From positions 16,506,851 through 16,570,850 of the forward strand of contig NC_092474.1 in assembly GCF_047495875.1 (NCBI RefSeq): DNA of 64,000 nucleotides, read 5' to 3'. Position 1 is the stretch's first letter, and each line of letters starts with the position of its first letter. Under the pieces are notes generated by a model. That model was not told where the DNA came from. It saw nothing but the letters and a program-made list of their open reading frames with translations, and ran no database searches. Shown one piece after another: positions 26,553-40,200 of the stretch. Made by a program: the position numbers and the translations under genes. The stretch is from Pithys albifrons albifrons. Lineage: Eukaryota > Chordata > Aves > Passeriformes > Thamnophilidae.

Positions 26553-29500
26553 TATCTAGTGTTAACGGGGACCCATCATTGGCACCTGAGAGCCCAAGGC
26601 TTCCACCTTTTGCCTGGGCGCAAAGCTAGATGGTGCCTGCCACGTGCAGGTCAGAGAAAGTGCTTTGTTCAGCCCAGGATTCCAGACGGCTGACGACTCC
26701 TCCCAGGGAAAGTGCTCCCAGGACAGAAAGCTATTGTTCCATTTTTAGTGTTAATGGGGGCCCGTCATTGGCATCTGAGAGCCAGAGGTTGCCTCCTTTT
26801 CCCTGGGCGCAAGGCACGACAGTGCGTGCCACGTGCTGGTCCCAGAAAGTGCCATTTTACAGCCCAGAATTCAAGACCAATGAAGACTCCTCCCAGGGAA
26901 AAGGTGCCAGGACAGAAAGCCATTGTGTTTTTTGTAAAGGTGATGGGGCCCCATCATTGGCACCTGAGAGCCCAAGACTGCCACCTTTTCCCTGGAGGCA
27001 AAGCTCGATGGTGCGTTCCACTTGGGGGTCCAGGAAAGTGCCGAATCTCAGACCAGAATTCCAAACCGATGAAGATTCCTCCCTGGGAAAAGGTGCCAGG
27101 ACAGAAAGCCATTGTGCCTTTTGTAGGGGTAATGGGGCACCATCATTGGCAGCTGAGAGCCCAAGGCTGCCCCCTTTACCCTGGGTGCGAAGCTCGACGG
27201 TGTGTACCTTGTGCGGGTTTGGGCCAGTGCCATTTTTGAACCCAGATTTCCAGACGGACGAAGATTCCTCCCTGGGAAAAGGTGCCAGGGCAGAAAGCAA
27301 GTGTTATTTTTCTAGTGTTAACGGGGCCCCATCATTGGCACCTGAGAGCCCAAGGCTGCCACCTTTTGCCTGGGCGCAAATGTCGACGGCGCGTGCCACT
27401 TGCGGGTCCGGGGAAGTGCCATTTTTCAGCCCAGAATTCCAGACGGATGAAGACACCTCCCAGGGAAAAGGTGCCAGGTCAGAAATCGAATTGTCCTTTT
27501 CTAGGGTCAATGGTGCCCCATCATTGGCACCTCAAAGTTCAAGGCTGCCACCTTTTCCGTGGGCGCAAACATCAACGGCGCCTACCACTTTCTTGTCCAG
27601 GAAAGGGCCGTTTTTCAGCCCTGAATTCCAGACAGATGAAGACTCCTCCCAGGGAAGAGGCTCCCAGGAAAGAAAGCGATTGTTCCATTTCTAGGGTTAA
27701 TCGAGCCCCATCATTGGCACCTGAGAGCCCAAGGTTGCCTCCTATACCCTGGGCGCAAAGCTCGACCATGCGTGCTACGTGAGGGTCCGGGAAATTGCCG
27801 TTTCTCATTCCAGAGTTCCAGACCGATGAAGATTCCTCTCTGGGAAAAGGTGTCAGGACAGAAAGCGATTGTTCCTTTTCTAGTAGTAATGGGGACCCAT
27901 CTTTGGCACCTGAGAGCCGAAGGCTGCAACCTTTTCCCTGAGCGCAAAGCTCAACGGTGCGTGCCACTTGCGGGTCCAGGAATGTGCTGTTTCTCATCCC
28001 AGAATTCGAGGCCGATGAAGATTTCTCCCAGGGAACAGGTGCCAGGGCAGAAAGCAATTGTGCCTTTTCTAGGGTTAATGGGGCCTCAAAATTGACACCT
28101 GAGAGCCCAAGGCTGCCACCTTTTCCCTGGGCGCAAAGCTCGACGGAGCGTTCCACGTGCGGGTCCAGGAAAGTGCCATTTTTCAGCCCAGAATTCCAGA
28201 CCTATGAAGATTCCTCAGAGTGAAAATGTACCAGGAGACAAAGCCATTGTGTATTTTGTAATACTAATTGGGCCCCATCATTGGCACCTGTGAGCCCAAG
28301 GCTGCCACCTTTTCCCTGGGTGCAAAGCTCGATGGTGCATACCCTGTGCGGGTCCGGGAAAGGGCCGTTTTTCAGCCCAGAATTCCAGACAGAAGTCGAT
28401 TCCTCTCTGGGAAAAGGTGTCAGGACAGAAAGCCATTGTGCCTTTTCTAGGGGTAATGGGGCCCCATCTTTGGCACCTGAGAGCCCAAGGCTGCCACCTT
28501 TTCCCTGGGCGCAAATGTCGACGGCGCGTACCACTTGCAAGTCCGGGAATGTGCCCTTTCTCCCCCCAGAATTCCAGGCCAGCGAAGATTTCTCCCTGGG
28601 AAAAGGTGCCAGGACAGAAAGCGATTGTGCCTTTTCTAGGGTTAATGGGCCCCAAAATTGGCAGCTGAGAGCCCAGGGCTGCCACCTTTTCCCTGGGCAC
28701 AAATCTCGACGGTGCGTGCCACATGCGGATAAGGGAAAGAGCCGTTTTCAGCCCAGAATTCCAGACCAATGAAGATTCCACCCTGGGAAAAGGTGCCAGG
28801 ACAGAAAGCCATTGTTCTTTTTCTAGGGGTAATGGGGCCCCATCATTGGCACCTGAGAGCCCAAGGCTGCCACTTTTTGCCTGGGCACAAAGCTCGACGG
28901 TGCGTTCCACTTGCAGGTCCGGGGAAGTGCCGTTTTTCAGCCCAGAATTCCAGACGGACGAAAATTCCTCCCTGGGAAAAGGGCCAGGACAGAAAGCGAT
29001 TGTTATTTATCTAGTGTTAACGAGGACTCATCATTGGCACCTGAGAGCCCAAGGCGGTCACCTCTTCCCTGGGCGCAAGGCTAGATGGTGCCTGCCACGT
29101 GCAGGTCAGAGAAAGTGCTTTGTTCAGCCCAGGATTCCAGACGGCTGACGACTCCTCCCAGGGAAAAGGCTCCCAGGGCAGAAAGCGATTGTTCCATTTC
29201 TAGTGTTAATGGGGGCCCGTCATTGGCATCTGAGAGCCAGAGGTTGCCTCCTTTTCCCTGGGCGCAAAGCACGACAGTGCGTGCCACGTGCTGGTCCCAG
29301 AAAGTGCCATTTTACAGCCCAGAATTCCAGACCAATGAAGACTCCTCCCAGGGAAAAGGTGCCAGGACAGAAAGCCATTGTGCTTTTTGTAAAGGTAATG
29401 GGGTCCCATCATTGGCACCTGAGAACCCAAGACTGCCACCTTTTCCCTGGACGCAAAGCTCGATGGTGCGTTCCACTTGCGGGTCCAGGAAAGTGCCGAT

Positions 29501-30354
29501 TCTCAGACCAGAATTCCAAACTGCTGAAGATTCCTCCCTGGGAAAAGGTGCCAGGACAGAAAGCCATTGTGCCTTTTGTAGGGGTAATGGGGCACCATCA
29601 TTGGCACCTGAGAGCCCAAGGCTGCCCCCTTTTCCCTGGGCGCAAAGTTCGACAGTGTGTACCTTGTGCGGGTTTGGGCCAGTTCCATTTTTGAACCCAG
29701 ATTTCCAGACGGACGAAGATTCCTCCCTGGGAAAAGGTGCCAGGACAGAAAGCAAGTGTTATTTTTCTAGTGTTAACGGGGCCCCATCATTGGCACCTGA
29801 GAGCCCAAGGCTGCCACCTTTTGCCTGGGCGCAAATGTCGACGGCGCGTGCCACTCTCAAGTCTGGGAATGTGCCGTTTCTCATCCCAGAATTCCAGGCC
29901 AGCGAAGATTTCTCCCTGGGAAAAAGTGCCAGGACAGAAAGCGATGGTGCCTTTTCTAGGGCTAATGGGGCCTCAAAATTGGCAGCTGAGAGCCCAGGGC
30001 TGCCACCTTTTCCCTGGGCGCAAAGCTCGACAGTGCGTGCCACATGCGGGTAAGGGAAAGAGCCGTTTTCAGCCCAGAATTCCAGACCAATGAAGATTCC
30101 TCCCTGGGAAAAGGTGCCAGGACAGAAAGCCATTGTTCTTTTTCTAGGGGTAATGGGGCCCCATCATTGGCACCTGAGAGCCCAAGGCTGCCACCTTTTG
30201 CCTGGGCACAAATCTCGACGGTGCGTTCCACTTGCAGGTCCAGGGAAATGCAATTTTTCAGCCCAGAATTCCAGACGGACGAAAATTCCTCTCAGGGAAA
30301 AGGTGCCAGGACAGAAAGCGATTGTTATTTATCTAGTGTTAACGGGGACCCATC
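26553..30354 (+). repeat. 3,777-bp satellite A HOR unit, copy 2
   Basis: Second copy of the 20-monomer unit. It ends near 30,354: upstream both copies share the same variants, but here the array continues with GCTCGACGGTGTGTACC where copy 1 continues with GCTAGATGGTGCCTGCC. Distinguishing changes include TATCGTTGG versus TATCATTGG type substitutions at the edge. Confidence 0.9.
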
Positions 30355-31429
30355 GTTGGCACCTGAGAGCCCAAGGCTGCCACCTTTTCCCTGGGCGCAA
30401 AGCTCGACGGTGTGTACCTTGTGCGGGTTTGGGCCAGTGCCATTTTTGAACCCAGATTTCCAGATGGACGAAGATTCCTCCCTGGGAAAAGGTGCCAGGA
30501 CAGAAAGCAAGTGTTATTTTTCTAGTGTTAACGGGGCCCCATCATTGGCACCTGAGAGCCCAAGGCTGCCACCTTTTCCCTGGGCGCAAATGTCGACGGC
30601 GCGCGCCACTTGCGGGTCCGGGGAAGTGCCATTTTTCAGCCCAGAATTCCAGACGGATGAAGACACCTCCCAGGGAAAAGGTGCCAGGTCAGAAATCCAA
30701 TTGTCCTTTTCTAGTGTCAATCGCGCCCCATCATTGGCACCTCAGAGTTCAAGGCTGCCACCTTTTCCCTGGGTGCAAAGCTCGACGGTGCATACCCTGT
30801 GCGGGTCCGGGAAAGGGCCGTTTTTCAGCGCAGAATTCCAGACGGAAGTCGATTCCTCTCTGGGAAAAGGTGTCAGGACAGAAAGTCATTGTGCCTTTTC
30901 TAGGGGTAATGGGACCTCATCTTTGGCACCAGAGAGCCCAAGGCTGCCACCTTTTCCCTGAGCGCAAATGTCGACGGCGCGTGCCACTTGCAAGTCCGGG
31001 AATGTGCCGTTTCTCATCCCAGAATTCCAGGCCAGCGAAGATTTCTCCCCGGGAAAAGGTGCCAGGACAGAAAGCGATTGTGCCTTTTCTAGGGTTAATG
31101 GGGCCCCAAAATTGGCAGCTGAGAGCCCAGGGCTGCCACCTTTTCCCTGGACGCAAAGCTCGACGGTGCGTGCCACATGCGGGTAAGGGAAAGAGCCGTT
31201 TTCAGCCCAGAATTCCAGACCGATGAAGATTCCTCCCAGGGAAAAGGTGCCAGGACAGAAAGCGATTGTTCTTTTTCTCAGGGTAATGGGGCCCCATCAT
31301 TGGCACCTGAGAGCCCAAGGCTGCCACCTTTTGCCTGGGCGCAAAGCTCGATGGTGCGTTCCACTTGCAGGTCCGGGGAAGTGCCGTTTTTCAGCCCAGA
31401 ATTCCAGACAGACGAAAATTCCTCCCTGG

Positions 31430-34400
31430 GAAAAGTTGCCAGGACAGAAAGCGATTGTGCTTTTTCTAAGGTTAATGGGGCCCCAAAAATGTCACCTGAG
31501 AGCCCAAGGCTGCCACCTTTGCCCTGGGCGAAACGCTCGACGGTGCGTACCTTGTGTGAGTCTGGGGAAGTACCGATTTTTAGCCCAAAATTCCAGACGA
31601 ACGAAGATTCCTCCCAGGGAAAAGCTGCCAGGAAACAGAGCCATTCTGCATTTTGTAAAGGTAATGGGGCCCCATCACTGGCACCTGAGAGATCATGGCT
31701 GCCACCTTTTCTCTGGGCGCAAAGCTCGATGGTGATTTCCGCGTCCATTCAGGGAAAGTGCCGTTATTAAGACCAGAATTCCAGAGAAACGAAGATTCCT
31801 CTCACGGAAAAGGTTCCAGGACAGAAAACGATTGTGCTTTTTCTAGGGTTAATGGGGCCCCAAAAATGTCACCTGAGAGCCCAAGGCTGCCACCTTTGCC
31901 CTGGGCGAAACGCTCGACGGTGCGTACCTTGTGTGAGTCTGTGGAAGTACCGATTTTCAGCCCAAAAATCCAGACGAACGAAGATTCCTCCCAGGGAAAA
32001 GGTGCCAGGACAGAATGCCATTGTTCTTTTTCTAGGGGTAATGGGGCTCCATCATTGGCACCTGAGAGCCCAAGGCTGCCACCTTTTGCCTGGGCACAAA
32101 GCTCGACGGTGCGTTCCACTTGCAGGTCCGGGGAAGTGCCGTTTTTCAGCCCAGAATTCCAGAGAAACGAAGATTCCTCTCACGGAAAAGGTGCCAGGAC
32201 AGAAAGCGATTGTTCCTTTTCTAGGGTTAATGGGGCTCCATCATTGACACCTGAGAGCCCAAGGCTGCCACGTTTTCCCTGGGCGCAAAGCTTGACGGTG
32301 CTTGCCACGTGCGGGTCCGGGAAAGTGCCGTTTTTCAGCCCAGAATTCTAGAGAGATGAAGATACCTCCCAGGGAAAAAGTGCAAGGACTGAAAGCAATT
32401 GCTCCATTTCTAGGGTTAATGGCACCACACCACTGGCATGTGAGTTCCCAAGGCCGCCAACTTTTCTCTGGCCGCAAAGCTCGACCCTGTGTGCCACGTG
32501 TGGGTCAGGGAAACTGTGGTTTCACAGCCCACAATTCCAGACAGTTGAAGATACCTCCCTGGGAAAAGGTACCAGGACAGTAAGCAATTGGACCTTTTCT
32601 AGGGTGAATGGGGCCCCATCATTGGCACCTGAGAGCCCAAGGCTGCCACCTTTTCCCTGGGCAATAAGCTCGATCGTGCGTGCCACGTGCGGATCCAGGA
32701 AAGTGCTGTTTTTCAGCCCAGAATTCCAGACGGACGAAGATCCCTCCCACGGAGAAGGTGCCAGTGAAGAAAGCCATTGTTCCTTTTCTAGGGTTAATGG
32801 GGCCCCATCATTGGCACCTGAGAGCCCAAGTCTGCCACCTTTTCCCTGGGCGCAAAGCTCGACTGTGCGTGATACTTGCGGGTCCGGCAAATTGCGTTTT
32901 TCATCCCAGAATTCCAAACGAATGATGATTACTCCCTGGGATAACCTGCCAGGAAAGAACGTGAATGTTACTTTTCTAGGGTTAAAGGGGACCCTTCATT
33001 GGCACCTGAGAGCCCAAGTCTGCCACCTTTTCCCTGGGTGCAAAGCTCGACTGTGCGTACCTTGTGTGAGTCAGGGAAAGTTCCGTTTCTCATCCCAGAA
33101 TTCCAGACCAATGAAGATTCCTCCCTGGGAAAAGGTGCCAGGACAGAAAGCAATTGTGCCTTTTCTAGGGTTAATTTGGACCCATCATTGGCACCTGAGA
33201 GCCCAAGGCTACCACAATTTTCCTGGGCGCAATATCAATGGTGCGTGCCACGTGTGGGTCGGGAAAAGTTCCATTTTTCAGCCCAGAATTCCAGACGGAC
33301 CAAGATTCCTCCCAGGGAAAAGTTCCAGGAGAGAAAGTGATTGTTCCTTTTCTAAGGTTAATGGGGCCCCATCATTGGCACCTGAGAGGCCAAGGCTGAC
33401 ACCTTTTCCCTGGGAAATAAGCTCGACGGTGCGTATTTTTGCGGCTCCAGGAAAGTGCCGATTGTCAGCCCAGAATTCCAGACGGACGAAGATTCCTCCC
33501 AGGGAAGAGCTGTCAGGACGGAAAGCGATTGTTCCTTTTCTAGGGTTAATGGGGCCCCATCAGTGACACACGAGAGCCCAAGGCTGCCACCTTTTCCCTG
33601 GGCGCATAGCTAGACGGTGCCTACAACTTGCGGGTGTGGAAAAGTGCTGTTTTTCAGACGAGAATTCCAGACGGACGAAGATTCCTCCCAGGGAAAATGT
33701 GCCAGCACGGAAAGCGATTGTGCCTTTTCTAGGGGAAATGGGGCCCCATCATTGGCACCTGAGAGCCCATTGCTGCCACCTTTTCCCTGGGTGCAAATCT
33801 CGACAGTGCGTTCCTTCTGCGGGTCCGGGAAAGTTCCGTAACTCATCCCAGAATTCCAGACTGATGAAGATTCCTCAGAGGGAAAAGGTGCCAGGACACA
33901 AAGTCATTGTGTATTTTGTAAAGGTAATGGGGCCCCATCATTGGCAGCTGAGAGCCCAAGGCTGCCACCTTTTCCCTGGTCACAAAGCTCGATGGTGCAT
34001 ATTTGTGCGGGTCCAGGAAAGTGCCGATTTTCAGCCCAGAATTCCAGACGGATGGAGATTCCTCCCAGGGAAAGGCGGTCAGAATAGAAAGGGATTGTGC
34101 CTTTTCTAGGGTTATTGGGGCCCCATCATTGTCAGCTGAGAAGCCCAAGGTTGCCACCTTTTCCCTGGGCGCATATCTCAACCGTGCGTGCCAGGTGCGG
34201 GTCAGGGAAAGTGCCACTTTTCATCCCAGAATTCCAGACGGCCGATTATTCCTCCCTGGGAAAAATGCCAGGACAAAGCAATTGTATCTTTTCTAGGGTT
34301 AATGGGGCCCCATCATTGGAACCCGAGAGCCCAAGGGTTCCACCATTGTCCTGGGCGCAAAGCTAGACCGTGCATGCCACGTGCGGGTCAGGGAATGTGC

Positions 34401-37235
34401 CGTTTCTCAGTGCAGAATTCCAGACCGATAACGATTCCTTCCTGGGAAAACGAGCCAGGACAGAAGGGGATTGGACCTTTTCTAGGGTTAATGGGGCCCC
34501 ATCATTGGAACCCGAGAGCCTAAGGCTTCCAATTTTTCCCTGGGCGCAAACTTGACCGTGCGTACCTTCTGCGGGTCAGGGAAAGTTCAGTTTCTCAGCC
34601 CAGAATTCCAGACGGACGAAGATTCCTCCCAGGGAAAAGCTGCCAGGACTGAAAGCCATTGTGTCTTTTCTAGTCTTAATGGGGCCCCATCATTGGCACC
34701 TGAGAGCCCAAGGCAGCCTCCTTTACCCTTGGCGTGACGCTCGACGGTGCATGCTACGTGAGGGTCTGGGAATGTGGCATTTTTCAGTCCAGAATTCCAG
34801 ACCAGTGAAGATTCCTCCCAGGGAAAAGTTGCCAGGACACAAAGCCATTGACCATTCTGTAAAGGTAATGGGGTCCCATCATTGGCACCTCAGAGCCCAA
34901 GACTGCCACTTTTTCCCTGGGCGCAAGCTTGACGGTGCGTGCCACATGCGGGTAAGGGAAAGAGCCGTTTTCAGCCCAGAATTCCAGACCGATGAAGATT
35001 CCTGCCAGGGAAAAGGTGCCAGGACAGAAAGCGATTGTTCCTTTTCTAGGGGTAATGGGGGTCCATCATTGGCACGTGAGAGCCCAAAGCTGCCACCTTT
35101 ACCCAGGTTGCAATACTCGACGGTGCATAGTTGTGCGGGTCAGGGATAGTGCCGTTTTTTCAGCCCAGAATTCCAGACCGATGAAGATTCCTCAGAGGGA
35201 AAAGGTGCCAGGACACAAAGCCATTGTGTATTTTGTAAAGGTAATGGGGCCCCATCATTGGCACCTGAGAGCCCAAGACTGCCACCTATTCCCTGGTCGC
35301 AAAGCTCGATGGTCCAGGAAAGTGCCGATTTTCATCCCAGAATTCCAGACGGATGAAGATTACTCCCCGGGAAAAGGTGTCAGGACAGAAAGCGATTTTT
35401 ACATTTCTTGGGTTAATGGGGCCCCATCATTGGCACCTGAGAGTCCAAGGCCCCCATTTTTTCCCTGGGCGTAAAGCTGGATGGTGCATGCCACATGCTC
35501 TTTTTTAAGCTCAGAATTCCAGACAGACAAAGATTCCTCCCTGGGAAAAGGTGGCAGGACAGATAGGGATTGTTCCATTTCTTGTGTTAATACGGCCCCT
35601 TCGTTGACTCCTGATAGCCCAAGGCTGCCACCTTTTCCCTGGGCTCAAGCTCGACGGAGTGTGCCAGCGGCGGGTAAGGGTAGATGCTGTTTTTCAGCCC
35701 AGATTTCCAGAATGACGAAGATTACTCATATGGAAAACGTTCCGGGACAGAAAGCGATTGTTCCAGTTCTAGGGTAAATGCGGCCCTCTCATTGCCACAT
35801 GACAGCCCAAGGCTGTCACCTTTTCCCTGGGCTCAAAGGTCAATGGAGTGTGCCAGGTGGGGGTCCGGGAAAGTGCCGTTTCTCAGCCCAGAATTCCAGA
35901 TGGACGAGGATTACTGCTAGGGAAAAAAGTGCCAGGACAGAAAGTGATTGTTCCTTTTCTAGGGTTATTCGGCCCCATCATTGGCACTTGAGAGCCAATG
36001 CTGCCACCTTTTCCCTCGGTGAGCACCCCAACGGTCCCTGTCACATGCGGGTTTTTAAAGCCAGAATTTCAGAAAAATGAACATTCTTCCCTTGGAAATC
36101 GTGCCAGGACAGAAAGCGATTCTTTTTTTTCTAGGGTTAATGCGGACCCATCTTAGGCACCTGAGAACCCAAGGCTGCCACCTTTTCCCTGGGCTCAAAG
36201 CTCGACAGTGCGGGCGAGGTGTGGGTCTGGGAAAGTTCCAGTTTTCAGCCCAGAATTGCAGAGGGCCCAAGATTCCTCCCAGGGAAAAGGTGCCAGGACA
36301 GAAAGGGATTGTGCCTTTTCTAGGAGTAATGGGGCCCCATCATTGCCACCTCAGAGCCTAAGACTGCCACCTTTTCCCTGGGCCCAAAGCTTGAAGGAGC
36401 GTGCCAAGTGCGGGTACGGGAATGTGCCGATTTTCTGCCCAGAATTCCAGATGGCCCAAGACTCCTCCCAGGGAAAAGGTGCTGGGACAGAAAACGATTC
36501 TGCCTTTTCTATGAGTAATTGGGCCCATCATTGGCACCTGAGAGCCCAAGGCTGCTACCTTTTCCCTGGGCTCAAAGCTCAACGGAGCGTGCCAAGTGCG
36601 GGTGAGGGAAAGTGCCGTGTTTCAGCCCAGAATTCCTTACGGACGAAGATTCCTCCCAGGGAAAAGGTGCCAGGACACAAAGCAATTGTGCCTTTTCTAA
36701 TGTTAATGCAGCCCCACATTTGGCACCAGGGAGTCCCAGGCTGCCACCTCTTCCATGGGCTCAAAGCTCGACGGAGCGTGTCAGTTGCGGGTCAGGGAAA
36801 GTGCCCTTTATCAGCGCAGAATTCCAGGAGGTTTAAGATTCTACCCTGGGATAAAGTTCCAAGACAGAAAGCGATTTTTCCATTTCTGGGTTTAAGGCGC
36901 CCAATCATTGGCGCTTGAGAGCCCAAGGCTGCCACCTTTTCCCTGGCCTCAAAGCTCGACGGAGTGTGCCAGGTGCGGTTCTGAGAAAGCGTAATTTTTC
37001 AGCCCAGATTTCCAGAAAAACCAAGATTCCTCCCTACGAAAAGGTGCCAGGACAGAAAGCGTTTGTTCCTTTTCTAGGGCTAATGGGGCCTCATCATTTG
37101 ACACCCGACAGCCGAAGGCTGCCACCTTTTCCCTGGGCGCATAGCCCGACGGTGGGTGTCACATGCGGTTTTTTCAGCCCAGAATTCCAGATGGACGATG
37201 ATTCCTCCCTGGGAAAAGGTGCCAGGATGGAAAGC
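31430..37235 (+). repeat. Divergent satellite A layer, forward side
   Basis: Monomers here keep the landmarks of satellite A but differ much more from one another than those to the left, and no long HOR is visible. A short dimer pattern exists: AAAATGTCACCTGAGAGCC at about 31,488 and 31,868, 380 bp apart. Toward the right end GGGCTCAAAGCTCGACGGAG replaces the usual GGGCGCAAAGCTCGACGGTG, and several monomers are shortened near the EcoRI core. The pattern fits an older, no longer homogenised part of the array. Confidence 0.85.
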
Positions 37236-37240
37236 ACTTT
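37230..37240. other. Orientation-switch (inversion) junction within satellite A
   Basis: Up to about 37,235 the text reads as the forward monomer (GCCAGGATGGAAAGC). From about 37,234 it reads as the reverse monomer (GCACTTTTCCAGACCC, then CACGTGGCAGGCTCCGTCGAGC). The two readings overlap by only the dinucleotide GC, so the join has at most 2 bp of microhomology. No spacer or foreign DNA lies between the arms. Confidence 0.92.
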
Positions 37241-40200
37241 TCCAGACCCACACGTGGCAGGCTCCGTCGAGCTTTGTTCCCAGTGAAAAGGTGGCAGGCT
37301 TGGGCTGTCAGGTGCCAATGAAGGGGCCCCATTAATCCTTAGAAAAGGAACAATCGCTTTCTGTCCTGGCACATTTTCCCTTGGTGGAATCTTGGTTCGT
37401 CTGGAATTCTGGGCTGAAAAACCTGCACCTGGCACGCTCCGTCGGGCTTTGCGCCCAGGGAAAATGTTGAGGCCTTGGACTCTCAGGTGCCAATGATGGG
37501 GCCCCATTAACCCAAGAAATGTAAAAATTGCTTTCTATCCTGGCACCTTTTCCCTGGGAGGAATCTTCGTCCGTCTGGAAATCTGGGCTGAAAAAGCGCA
37601 CTTTCCCTTACTCGCACTTCCCACGCTCCGTCGAGCTTTGCGCCCAGTGAAAAGGTGGCAGTCTTGGGCTCTTAGGTGCCAATGATGGGGCCCCATTAAC
37701 CCTAGAAAAGGAACAATCACTTTCTGTCCTGGCACCTTTTCGTTGGGAGGAATCTTCGTCTGTCTGGAATTCTGGGCTGAAAAACAGCACTGTCCCGGAC
37801 CCGCACTTGGCACGCTCCGTCGAGCTTTGAGGCTAGGGAAAAGGTGGCAGCCTTGGGCTCTCAGCTGTCAATGATAGGGCCCCAATACCCTTAGAAAAGG
37901 CACAATCGCTTTCTATCCTGGCACGTTTTTTTCCAGGGAGTAATAATCGTCCGTCTGGAATTCTGGGCTGAAAAAACTGCATGTGGCACGCAACGTCGGG
38001 CTTTGCACCCAAAGGTGGCAGCCTTGGGCTCTCAGGTGCTAATGATGGGGCCCCATTAACCCTAGAAAAGGAACAAACGCTTTCTGTCCTGGCACGTTTT
38101 CCCAGGGAGGAATCTTGGTTTGTCTGGAAATCTGGGCTGAAAAATTACGCTTTCCCTGACCCGCACCTGGCACGCTCCGTTGTGCTTTGAGCCCAGGGAA
38201 AAGGTGGCAGCCTTGGGCTCTCAGGTTCCAAAAGTGGGGCCCCATTAACACTAGAAGAGGAACAATCGCTTTCTGTCCTAGCACATTTTCCCTGGGAGGA
38301 ATCTTCATCCGTCTGGAAATCTGGTCTGAAAAACCCGCAAACGGCACGCACTGTCGGGCTTTGCGTCCAGGAAAAGGTGACAGCCTTGGCCTCTCAGGTG
38401 CCAATGAGGGGGCCCCATTAACCCTAGACCTGAAACACTCGCTTTCTGTCCTGGCACCTTTTTCCTGGGAGGAATCTTCATCCATCTGGAATTCTGGGAT
38501 GAAAAACTGCATTTGCCGGACCAGCGCATGGCATGCACCGTCGAGGCTTGAGCCCAGGGAAAAGGTGGCAGCCTTGGGCTCTCAGCTACCAGTGATGGGG
38601 CCCCATTTTCTTAGAAAAGGCACAATGGCTTTCTGCCCTGGCACCTTTTCCCAGGGAGGAATCATCGTCCGTCTGGAATTCTGGGCTGAAAAAACCGCAT
38701 GTGGCATGCACCGTCGGGCTTTGCGCCCAGGGAAAAGGTGGCAGCCTTCGGCTCTCAGGTGCCAATGATGGGGCCCCATTAACCCTAGAAAAGAAACAAT
38801 CGCTTTCTGTCCTGGCACCTTTTCCCTGGGAGCAATCTTGGGCCGTCTGGAAATCTGGGTTGAAAAATTACGCTTTCCAGAACCGCACCTGGCACACTCC
38901 ATCGAGCTTTGAGGCCAGGGAAAAGGTGGCAGCCTTGGGCTGCCATGTGCCAATGATTTGGCCCTTTAAACCTAGAAATGGAACAATCACTTTCTGTCTT
39001 GGCACTTTATCCCAGGGTAGAATCTTAAACCGCCTGGAATTCCAGGTTGATAAACGGCTCTTTCCCTGACCCGCACCTGGCACGCTCCGTCGTGCTTTGA
39101 GCCCAGGGAAAAGGTGGCAGCCTTGGGCTCTCAGGTGCCAATGATGGGGCCCCATTACCCCTAAAAAAGGCACAATTGCTTTCTGTGCTAGCACATATTC
39201 CCTGGGAGGAATCTCGGTCTGTCTGGAATTCTGGGCTCAAAAACGGCACTATCCCAGACCCGCACTTGGCACGCTGCATCGAGCTTTGAGCCCAGGGAAA
39301 AGGTGGCAGCCTTGGGCTCTCAGGTGCCAAAAGTGCGACCGCATTAACACTAGAAAAGTAACAATCGCTTTCTGTCCTGGCACATTTTCCCTGGCAGGAA
39401 TCTTCATCCGTCTGGAATGCTGGGCTGAAAAAACCTGCACTTGGCACGTTCCGTCGAGCTTTGTGCCCAGGGAAAAGGTGGCAGACTTGGGCTCTCAGGT
39501 GCCAATGATGGGGCCCCTTAAACCTAGAAATGGAACAATCCCTTTCTGTCCTGGCACCTTTTCCCAGGGAGGAATCATCGTCCCTCTGGAATTCTGGACT
39601 TAAAAAACAGCATGTGGAAGGCACCGTCGGGCTTTCCGCCCAGGGAAAAGGTGGCAGCCTTGGACTCTCAGGTGCCAATGATGGGGCCCCATTAACCCAG
39701 GAAATGTAAAAATCGCTTTCTGTCTTGGTACCTTTTCCCAGGGTGGAATCTTTGTCTGTCCGGAAATCTGGGCTGAAAAACTACACTTTCCCTGGCCTGA
39801 GTGTGGCATGCTCCGTCGAGGTTTGAGCCCAGGGAAAAGGTGGCAGTCTTGGGCTCTCAGGTGTCAATGATGAGTCCGCATTAACCCTAGAAATTGAACA
39901 ATCGCTTTCTCCCCTGGCGCTTTATCCCAGGGTAGAATCTTAAACCGCCTGGTATTCCGGGCTGATAAACGGCACTTTCCCTAAACCGCACGTGGCACAC
40001 TCCGTCGTGCTTTGAGCCCAGGGAAAAGGTGGCAGCCTTGGGCTCTCAGGTGTCAAAAGTGGGCTCGCATTAACGCTAGAAAAAGAACAATCGCATTCTG
40101 TCCAGGCACATTTTCCCTGGCAGGAATCTTCATCCGTCTGGAATTCTGGGTTGAATAACCCGCAAGTGGCACGCTTCGTCGGGCTTTGAGCCCAGGGAAA

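Larger units (their letters stand above)
1..37235 (+). repeat. Satellite A array, forward arm (~189-bp monomer)
   Basis: This is a head-to-tail tandem array of a monomer of about 189 bp. The anchor GGTGCCAGGACAGAAAGC recurs at 1213, 1401 and 1590, giving steps of 188 and 189 bp. Nearly every monomer carries the EcoRI-containing core CAGAATTCCAGAC, a GGGGCCCC block, CCTTTTCCCTGGG and the CpG-rich stretch GCTCGACGGTGCG. The span divided by 189 gives about 197 monomers. Monomer variants alternate in long patterns, so the array has higher-order structure. I see no interspersed transposon, gene or unique DNA inside it. I do not recognise the family. Very long open frames exist on both strands because 189 is divisible by three; see the rejected items. 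Confidence 0.97.
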
